Shown here: positions 1 to 5,760 of the stretch, piece after piece
Layout of the letters: every line of letters begins with the position of its first letter
Position numbering within the stretch: position 1 is the stretch's first letter
Assembly: GCA_021839095.1 (NCBI GenBank)
Contig: JAKCBU010000085.1
Span: 1-5,760, forward strand
DNA from: Pseudomonadota bacterium
Lineage (GTDB): Bacteria > Pseudomonadota > Gammaproteobacteria > Acidithiobacillales > Acidithiobacillaceae
Length of the DNA: 5,760 nt
Direction of reading: 5' to 3'
Translations under genes and position numbers: made by a program
The notes under the pieces: model-generated
What the model was told of the DNA's origin: nothing
The model's database searches: none
What the model saw: only the letters and a program-made list of their open reading frames with translations

Positions 1-1
1 A

Positions 2-304
2 CAGGTCCAGAAACACCCGATCGTGCTTTACATGAAGGGCAACCCGCGAGCACCGCAATGCGGTTTCTCGGCCCGTGCCGTGCAACTGCTGCAGCAGTCA
101 GGCGTCAAGGAACTCTTTACGGTGGACGTGCTGGCCGACCCGCAGATTCGCGACGGCATCAAGCAGTATTCCAACTGGCCGACCATTCCCCAGCTCTACA
201 TTCAGGGTGAGTTTGTCGGTGGCTCGGACATCATGTCCGATCTCTATCAGCAGGGCGAATTGCAGAAACTGGTCGATAGCGCCCAAGCTGCCAGCGCGAG
301 CTGA
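2..304 (+). CDS. grxD: Monothiol glutaredoxin, Grx4/GrxD family (5' partial)
   Basis: Small cytosolic thioredoxin-fold protein of the CGFS class. Members bind a glutathione-ligated [2Fe-2S] cluster as dimers or with BolA and pass it to Fe-S target proteins; they are poor general disulfide reductases. The single active-site cysteine lies in the CGFS motif encoded at 59-70, preceded by the typical LYMKG strand and followed by NWPTIPQ (the cis-proline of the fold) and the glutathione-binding GGSD. The frame is open to the left edge (QVQKHPIVLYMKG), and family members have about 10-20 more residues before this point, so the true start is outside the window. A GTG at 23 is in frame but falls inside the first conserved beta strand, so it is not a credible start. 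The C-terminus is near the usual family end. murA follows after nine bases in the same frame, implying co-transcription. The family is secure; the symbol follows E. coli usage. Confidence 0.93.
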   Translation, partial: QVQKHPIVLYMKGNPRAPQCGFSARAVQLLQQSGVKELFTVDVLADPQIRDGIKQYSNWPTIPQLYIQGEFVGGSDIMSDLYQQGELQKLVDSAQAASAS

Positions 305-2225
<1,921 letters not shown>

Positions 2226-2229
<4 letters not shown>

Positions 2230-3527
2230 ACCGTCTGGATACCAGCGACCCTGATTTCGCCCAACAGTTTCACGCGCTGCATGATTGGGATGCCAATCTC
2301 GATCCGCAGATCGAGGTGCGGGTACGAGAGATCGTCGCCGCCGTCCGCGATCGGGGCGATGCGGCGCTACGCGAGTACACTGAGCGCTTTGATGGGGTGA
2401 CGACAGCTTCCGCCGCTGATTTGGAAATCCCCCGCAGCGCCTGGGATGCAGCGCTCCACGGTCTGGAACCCACCCAGCGGGCTGCCCTGGAAGAAGCGGC
2501 GCAACGTATCCGCAGTTACCACGAGCACCAGCGCAGTGAAGGCTGGACCTTTACCGAGGCCGACGGCACGGTGCTCGGACAGCGCATCCTGCCCCTGGCC
2601 CGGGTGGGAATTTACGTACCCGGCGGCAAGGCGGCTTATCCCAGTTCCGTGCTGATGAATGCCATTCCCGCACACGTGGCGGGCGTGAAGGAAATCATCA
2701 TGACCGTACCCACCCCGCAGGGGCAGGTGAATCCCTGGGTGCTGGCCGCAGCCGCCATTGCCGGGGTGGACCGGGTGTTCTGCATCGGCGGCGCGCAGGC
2801 AGTGGCGGCGCTCGCCTACGGTACCGAGAGCGTCCCCGCGGTAGACAAGATTGTCGGCCCCGGCAATATCTATGTGGCCACCGCCAAGCGCATGGTCTTT
2901 GGTCGGGTAGGCATCGATATGATTGCCGGACCCAGCGAAATCCTCGTGATCAGCGATGGCTCGGCACCGGCAGAATGGTTGGCCTGGGACCTGCTCTCAC
3001 AGGCAGAGCATGATGAGATTGCCCAGAGTATTTTCATCAGTTGGGACAACGCCCACATCGAGTCGGTGGTGAACGCGGTGGATACCGCCCTCGATGTGCT
3101 CGACCGCGCACCCATCGCCCGCAAGAGCTGGGCAGACCGAGGGGCGGTGATTCGTGTGCGAGACCGTGCCGAGGCCTGCGCCATTGCCGACCGTATCGCG
3201 CCGGAACACCTGGAACTGGCGGTGCAGAATCCCGAAGACTGGCTGGCGGACATCCACAATGCCGGGGCCATCTTCATGGGTATCCATAGTTGTGAGGCCC
3301 TCGGCGACTACGTGGCCGGCCCCAACCATGTGCTGCCCACGGGCGGCAGCGCACGTTTTTCCTCGCCCCTCGGCGTCTATGATTTCGTCAAGCGGAGCAG
3401 CCTCATTCACAGCAGCCCCGCCGGCGCCGCGCGACTGGGGCAGATCGCCGAACGGCTCGCCCTGGGCGAAGGCCTGACCGCCCATGCCCGTTCGGCAGCC
3501 TGCCGCATCCCCGAGGCCGGATCGTGA
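2226..3527 (+). CDS. hisD: Histidinol dehydrogenase
   Basis: Zinc-dependent cytosolic enzyme that oxidises L-histidinol through histidinal to L-histidine using two NAD+, the last two steps of the pathway. The 433 residues match the family length. All known functional positions are recognisable: the zinc ligands appear as Gln259 and His262 in SQAEHDE, Asp361 in [15 protein letters not shown], and His420 near the C-terminus (LTAHARS); the catalytic Glu327-His328 pair lies in APEHLEL. Other family blocks are [16 protein letters not shown] at about 130-145, [13 protein letters not shown] at about 188-200 and [15 protein letters not shown] at about 208-222. The ATG shares four bases with the hisG stop, and the stop overlaps the GTG of hisC, so the gene is coupled on both sides. 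Nothing is missing or unusual. The N-terminus is the variable part of the family, so the start rests mainly on the overlap. Confidence 0.98.
3513..3516 (+). promoter_or_regulatory. Ribosome binding site of hisC
   Basis: GAGG in the last codons of hisD lies seven bases before the hisC GTG. Its spacing helps to select the overlapping GTG over the in-frame ATG at 3551. Confidence 0.55.
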
Positions 3528-4603
3528 GCGACAGCGCCACGACCGCCCTGATGCAGGGCCTGCTCCGCCCGGAGCTGCTGGCCAGCAAGGCCTATGCGGT
3601 GGCAGACGGTGAGGGGCTCATCAAGCTTGATGCCATGGAGAACCCCTATGGCTTACCGGCGGCCTTGCGTGAACGATGGCTGGAGAGCCTGGCCGACGCG
3701 CCCCTCAATCGCTATCCCGACGCACACCCGACCCTCCTCATGGAGGGGCTCAAGGCCCACATCGGCCTGCCTGCCGGAATAGAACTCATGCTCGGTAACG
3801 GCTCCGATGAGTTGATCCAGATTCTGGTGACCGCAGTAGCAGGCAGCCGACGCCCCATCATGGCGGTAGACCCCAGTTTCGTCATGTACCGGCTGCTGGC
3901 GCAGCAGCTTGGCCTGCCTTTTGTGGGCATTCCCCTGGATGTGGACTTCCAGCTCGACCTTCCGGGCATGCTGGCGGCCATCGCCGCGCAACAACCCGCC
4001 GTCATTTTTCTCGACTGGCCCAACAATCCCAGCGGCAGCCTTTTCCCCGAGACCGACCTGGAAGCCATTGTCGCTGCAGCGCCGGGCCTGGTGGTGGTGG
4101 ATGAGGCCTATCACGCTTTCAGTCAGAGAACCTTTGCCGATCACCTGGGACGCACCCCCAACCTCCTCTTGCTGCGCACCATGTCCAAGGAGGGTCTGGC
4201 GGGGCTGCGGCTGGGGATGCTGGCGGGACCCGCCGCGTGGATTCAGGAACTGGACAAGCTGCGCCTGCCTTACAATATCAATGTACTCACCCAGCGCAGT
4301 GCGTCCTTCTACCTGCGTCACACCGAAGTGCTGAATGCCCAGGCCGAAGTTCTGCGTGTCGAGAGGGAACGGCTCTTCAAGGCCATCAGTGCCTGCGGTC
4401 TTTCGGTCTGGCCCAGCGCCGCCAATTTCCTGCTCTTTCACGCCCCGGGGCGGGCAGCGGTGCTGTTCTCAGGCCTGCGCGCGGGTGGAGTGCTCATTAA
4501 AGCCTTTACAGGCCACCCTCGCCTCGGCGAATATCTACGGGTCAGTGTCGGCACTCCCGCTGAAAATGACCGCTTTCTGGCCGTACTGGAGTCCTTACTG
4601 TGA
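3524..4603 (+). CDS. hisC: Histidinol-phosphate aminotransferase
   Basis: PLP-dependent class I/II (fold type I) aminotransferase that converts imidazole-acetol phosphate plus glutamate to L-histidinol phosphate and 2-oxoglutarate, in the cytosol. The 359 residues are normal for HisC. Landmarks: LDAMENPYG at about 35-43 (N-terminal substrate segment), RYPD at 63-66, GNGSDELI at 91-98 (phosphate-binding region), DWPNNPSG with Asn168, VVDEAYHAF with Asp193 and Tyr196 (cofactor ring contacts), the Schiff-base Lys222 in [14 protein letters not shown], Arg229 in the same block, and the substrate-carboxylate Arg339 in LRVSVGT. The GTG start is chosen because it overlaps the hisD stop (GTGA) with GAGG seven bases upstream; an ATG at 3551 would cut nine residues of a variable N-terminus and cannot be fully excluded. 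The pathway position and neighbours favour histidinol phosphate as substrate; related aminotransferases (aromatic, CobD-like) are less likely. Confidence 0.95.
   Translation: MSDSATTALMQGLLRPELLASKAYAVADGEGLIKLDAMENPYGLPAALRERWLESLADAPLNRYPDAHPTLLMEGLKAHIGLPAGIELMLGNGSDELIQILVTAVAGSRRPIMAVDPSFVMYRLLAQQLGLPFVGIPLDVDFQLDLPGMLAAIAAQQPAVIFLDWPNNPSGSLFPETDLEAIVAAAPGLVVVDEAYHAFSQRTFADHLGRTPNLLLLRTMSKEGLAGLRLGMLAGPAAWIQELDKLRLPYNINVLTQRSASFYLRHTEVLNAQAEVLRVERERLFKAISACGLSVWPSAANFLLFHAPGRAAVLFSGLRAGGVLIKAFTGHPRLGEYLRVSVGTPAENDRFLAVLESLL
4588..4591 (+). promoter_or_regulatory. Ribosome binding site of hisB
   Basis: GGAG near the end of hisC stands eight bases before the hisB GTG and supports this non-ATG start. 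Confidence 0.6.
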
Positions 4604-5199
4604 ATCCGCGCCAAGCCGAGGTCGAAAGAAACACCCTCGAAACCCAGATCCGTGTCACCCTGAATCTCGATGGTTCCGGGCAGGCCGACCTGCACACCGG
4701 ATTACCCTTTCTTGACCACATGATCCACCAGATCGTCCGTCATGGTCTTTTCGACATGCGCATTCGGGCTCAGGGCGATCTGGATATCGACGCTCACCAC
4801 ACGGTGGAAGACATCGGCATCACCCTCGGTCAGGCCTTTGCCCGCGCCGTGGGGGACAAGGTCGGCATCCAGCGCTATGGCCATGCCTACGTGCCCCTTG
4901 ACGAGGCGCTGTCGCGGGTGGTGGTGGACCTTTCCGGTCGCCCCGGACTGATCTTCGCCGTCGAATTCCCCCGCGCCCAGGTCGGGGACTTTGATGTGGA
5001 TCTCTTTCATGAGTTTTTCCAGGGCTTCGTCAACCACGCTCAGGTAACCCTGCATCTGGATACCCTGCGCGGCAGCAATACCCATCACATCGCCGAGACC
5101 ATCTTCAAGGCCTGTGGACGTGCCCTGCGCATGGCGGTCGCCCCTGACCCGCGCATGGCGGGCACCGTGCCCAGCACCAAAGGCACCCTGACCCTATGA
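4600..5199 (+). CDS. hisB: Imidazoleglycerol-phosphate dehydratase, monofunctional
   Basis: Manganese-dependent enzyme that dehydrates imidazole glycerol phosphate to imidazole-acetol phosphate, the substrate of HisC; family members form 24-mers in the cytosol. The 199 residues cover the dehydratase domain only. The duplicated metal-binding motifs are intact: His40 in PFLDHMIHQ, His66-His67 and Glu70 in [10 protein letters not shown], Glu102 in LDEALS, His137-Glu138 in HEFFQGF, His146 in NHAQ, and His162-His163 with Glu166 in [11 protein letters not shown]. The N-terminal HAD phosphatase domain of the E. coli bifunctional HisB (about 355 residues) is absent; the protein begins right before the dehydratase fold with [10 protein letters not shown]. 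The GTG start overlaps the hisC stop and has GGAG eight bases upstream. There is no in-frame ATG before the conserved fold, so a later start would break it. The stop overlaps hisH. Histidinol-phosphate phosphatase must be supplied elsewhere (inference). Confidence 0.97.
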   Translation: MNPRQAEVERNTLETQIRVTLNLDGSGQADLHTGLPFLDHMIHQIVRHGLFDMRIRAQGDLDIDAHHTVEDIGITLGQAFARAVGDKVGIQRYGHAYVPLDEALSRVVVDLSGRPGLIFAVEFPRAQVGDFDVDLFHEFFQGFVNHAQVTLHLDTLRGSNTHHIAETIFKACGRALRMAVAPDPRMAGTVPSTKGTLTL

Positions 5200-5760
5200 A
5201 TGCAGCGGCGACACGCGTCGGTATCGTCGACTATGGCATGGGCAACCTCTACTCGGTGGCCAAGGCCGTAGAGCATTTGGGCGGCAAGGCGATCATCAGC
5301 GGCCGGGGCAGCGAACTGGCCGCTACGGACCGTATCATCTTCCCCGGCGTCGGCGCCTTCGGTGACTGCATGGCGGCGCTGGAGGCGCGGGAGCTCAGCG
5401 ACTTCATCCGCACCGCGGCGCAGACCCGGCCCTTTCTCGGCATCTGCCTCGGGATGCAGATGCTCATGGACAGCAGTACGGAGCATGGCGAACATGCCGG
5501 ACTCGGTCTGCTGCCGGGGCGGGTGATTGCTTTCCCGGAAGAGGCTCTGCGAATGGCCGACGGCCGGCGCCTGAAGATCCCGCACATGGGCTGGAATGAA
5601 CTGCATCAACAGATGGAACATCCGCTGTTTGCCGGCGTTCCCCAGAACGCATGGTTTTATTTCGTCCACTCCTTCTATGTGGAGCCCTCTGCCCCCGGCA
5701 TACTCGCGGCCTCCAGCGATTATGTCCTTCCTTTCTGTGCGGCGCTCGCTGCGAACAACC
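5196..5760 (+). CDS. hisH: Imidazole glycerol phosphate synthase glutaminase subunit (3' partial)
   Basis: Class I glutamine amidotransferase subunit. It hydrolyses glutamine and channels ammonia to HisF, which makes imidazole glycerol phosphate and the purine intermediate AICAR. I translated 188 codons to the right edge without a stop; the family is about 200-215 residues, so only the tail is missing. Seen: [14 protein letters not shown] at about 8-21, [11 protein letters not shown] at about 49-59 (oxyanion-strand region), the nucleophile Cys84 in [20 protein letters not shown] at about 127-136 and FYFVHSFYV at about 154-162. The catalytic His and Glu (usually in a FHPEKS block) would fall just beyond the edge and cannot be checked. 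The ATG overlaps the hisB TGA (ATGA). A weak AAAGG lies 12 bases upstream, so initiation is probably helped by coupling. The residues FCAALAANN at the edge are consistent with the strand leading to the catalytic His. Confidence 0.95.
   Translation, partial: MNAAATRVGIVDYGMGNLYSVAKAVEHLGGKAIISGRGSELAATDRIIFPGVGAFGDCMAALEARELSDFIRTAAQTRPFLGICLGMQMLMDSSTEHGEHAGLGLLPGRVIAFPEEALRMADGRRLKIPHMGWNELHQQMEHPLFAGVPQNAWFYFVHSFYVEPSAPGILAASSDYVLPFCAALAANN

Noticed and set aside
23..304. GTG at 23 as the real glutaredoxin start
   Set aside because: The frame stays open to the left edge and the residues before GTG match the family's N-terminal segment; a start there would remove part of the first beta strand.
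3653..4441. 262-codon open frame on the minus strand opposite hisC
   Set aside because: Antisense to a HisC with all catalytic residues intact; composition is shadow-like and there is no motif or supporting neighbour.
3551..4603. ATG at 3551 as the hisC start
   Set aside because: The GTG at 3524 overlaps the hisD stop and has GAGG at good spacing, fitting the pattern of all other junctions; the ATG would leave an unexplained 23-base gap, although it is not ruled out.
5085..5669. 194-codon minus-strand frame opposite the hisB end and hisH
   Set aside because: hisH reads through on the plus strand with its active-site Cys motif; the minus frame has no recognisable features.

Overview
This window is an almost gap-free, plus-strand gene cluster from a GC-rich proteobacterium. 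The order is a monothiol glutaredoxin (5' end cut off), murA, hisG, hisD, hisC, hisB and hisH (3' end cut off). The murA-hisG-hisD-hisC-hisB-hisH order, the short HisG and the monofunctional HisB fit beta-/gamma-like proteobacteria outside the enterics. The protein sequences look to me most like Acidithiobacillus, but that is recognition from memory and was not tested by a search.

Layout. Bases 2-304 encode the C-terminal part of a CGFS-type (Grx4/GrxD) glutaredoxin, an iron-sulfur cluster carrier. Nine bases later comes murA (314-1585), the first committed step of peptidoglycan precursor synthesis. From there to the right edge are histidine biosynthesis genes: hisG (step 1, ATP phosphoribosyltransferase), hisD (last two oxidations), hisC (aminotransferase), hisB (imidazoleglycerol-phosphate dehydratase) and hisH (glutaminase subunit of imidazole glycerol phosphate synthase). 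The first gene past the right edge would most simply be hisA or hisF, but this is not seen.

How the genes work together. Every junction from murA to hisH is a 4-base start/stop overlap (ATGA or GTGA), five in a row. This strongly suggests one polycistronic message with translational coupling. There is no room for a terminator, a promoter-bearing spacer or a histidine leader-attenuator before hisG. Control is therefore probably through a promoter upstream of the window and through feedback on the enzyme. HisG is the short form without its own regulatory domain and should need a HisZ partner encoded elsewhere. HisB lacks the phosphatase half found in E. coli, so histidinol-phosphate phosphatase must also come from another locus.

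All catalytic residues that I could check are present and no gene looks broken. I found no RNA gene, mobile element, CRISPR array or notable repeat, and no sign of an undescribed system. This is a conserved core-metabolism region, and the findings are modest points about its organisation.
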